Below, piece after piece: positions 63,401-64,000 of a stretch of 64,000 nucleotides of DNA (its first letter is position 1; every line of letters starts with the position of its first letter). The DNA is taken from assembly GCF_031759225.1 (NCBI RefSeq), contig NZ_CP134494.1, forward strand, positions 622,001 to 686,000. The letters are read 5' to 3'. Origin of the DNA: Mesobacillus jeotgali. GTDB lineage: Bacteria; Bacillota; Bacilli; Bacillales; Cytobacillaceae. The position numbers and the translations under genes are program-made. The notes beneath the pieces are model-generated. The model saw nothing but the letters and a program-made list of their open reading frames with translations. It made no database searches and was not told the DNA's origin.

Positions 63401-64000
63401 TTACTTGATTCCCTTCATGTATCCTTGAATCTTCGGAGACATGATGAACAGGATGATACCTAGTACGATGGATGCTCCACCGATTGTACCGAAGTAAGCC
63501 ATCTCTGTTTCAGCAGAGTAGAATTTAACGATTTGTGCGTTGATTGCTTGTGCTGCAGCACTTGCAAGGAACCAGAGGCTCATCGTTTGTGCAGAGAAAG
63601 CAGCAGGTGCCAGTTTAGTTGTTGCTGAAAGACCAACAGGTGAGATCAGCAATTCACCAAATACGACGATCAGGTAGCTAAGTACAAGCCATAATGGGCT
63701 GACTAGTGCATCTGAACCTGTGAAGTATCCAGGAATCAGGATGACAAGGAATGAAAGACCAGCGAACATCAATGAGAATGAGAATTTCTTAGGAATTGAT
63801 GGCTGGCGGTCCCCCATTTTCACCCAAAGTCCTGCGAAAATCGGTGCAAAAATGATGATGAATAGCGGGTTAAGCGACTGGAACCAAGCTGGGGAAATGG
63901 AGATACCAGCGAATTCTAATTGCGTACGCTTGTCCGCATAGTTTGCAAGGATGGTTGATCCCTGCTCCTGGATTGCCCAGAACATGACAGCTGCCAGGAA
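63401..64000 (-). CDS. dtpT: POT/PTR-family peptide transporter, C-terminal part
   Basis: The frame runs from the window end to a stop at 63401, giving the last 199 residues of a proton-dependent oligopeptide transporter. FWAIQEQGSTI is the conserved helix-7 motif with the ExxGST pattern, followed by five or six further helices including FGELLISPVGLSATTKLAP. The N-terminal half, about 270 residues, is outside the window. It imports di- and tripeptides with protons. Confidence 0.9.
   Translation of the reverse strand, partial: FLAAVMFWAIQEQGSTILANYADKRTQLEFAGISISPAWFQSLNPLFIIIFAPIFAGLWVKMGDRQPSIPKKFSFSLMFAGLSFLVILIPGYFTGSDALVSPLWLVLSYLIVVFGELLISPVGLSATTKLAPAAFSAQTMSLWFLASAAAQAINAQIVKFYSAETEMAYFGTIGGASIVLGIILFIMSPKIQGYMKGIK

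Overview
The window is chromosomal DNA of a low-to-mid GC Firmicute in the Bacillaceae, close in gene content to Bacillus, Mesobacillus or Cytobacillus. The evidence is the strong GGAGG-type ribosome binding sites, frequent TTG/GTG starts, intrinsic terminators behind most genes, catabolite-response (cre) sites, recognisable SigW and SigD promoters, a perfect GntR operator of the B. subtilis type, and gene sets such as yknWXYZ, ywcBA, gntRKP and yvrJ. No rRNA, tRNA, CRISPR array or prophage was seen.

Layout. 1-7600: small hypothetical and membrane proteins, a PAS-GGDEF cyclase, an AraC-type regulator, a yvrJ/DUF2922/DUF1659 cluster, a 7 x 52 bp array of hairpins, and a DUF438/hemerythrin/PAS protein. 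7700-11700: a decayed patch with the 3' remnant of an mscS-type channel gene, an IS3/IS150-type element sitting in the loop of that gene's terminator-like hairpin, msrA, a mobile-looking repeat and a frameshifted HEAT-repeat gene. 11800-15500: an acetate-type symporter and its DUF485 partner, divergent from an AraC regulator. 15500-21600: a BmrA-like ABC exporter and the yknWXYZ operon behind a SigW promoter. 22000-23800: small membrane proteins with an XRE regulator. 24000-29200: a sucrose operon (LacI repressor, EIIBC, sucrose-6-P hydrolase, fructokinase) with two identical operators. 29300-34100: a PAS-GAF-GGDEF-EAL protein and a secreted beta-propeller protein. 34100-38000: the gluconate operon gntR-gntK-gntP with its operator and cre site. 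38080-39120: a 20 x 52 bp array. 40100-43900: a lysine riboswitch and terminator in front of an amidohydrolase and an AGCS-family sodium symporter. 44000-47700: a SigD-controlled chemoreceptor followed by a group IIC intron placed just after the receptor's terminator. 48100-64000: an alpha/beta hydrolase, a 1858-residue amylase-pullulanase with two cre sites, arylamine N-acetyltransferase, an EcsC-family protein, an acyltransferase, an ADP-ribosylglycohydrolase, a VbhA-like antitoxin with an unknown partner, a prolyl 4-hydroxylase, a Nudix-GNAT fusion, a Na/Ca exchanger and a partial peptide transporter.

The genes describe a soil or sediment heterotroph that takes up sucrose, gluconate, acetate, starch and peptides under CcpA and local regulators, and defends its envelope through SigW. 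Two themes stand out. First, a lysine riboswitch appears to control a two-gene operon that is not a textbook lysine operon. Second, intergenic spaces hold several unrelated, strictly periodic tandem arrays (52, 52, 25, 20 and 20-21 bp), which no gene here explains.
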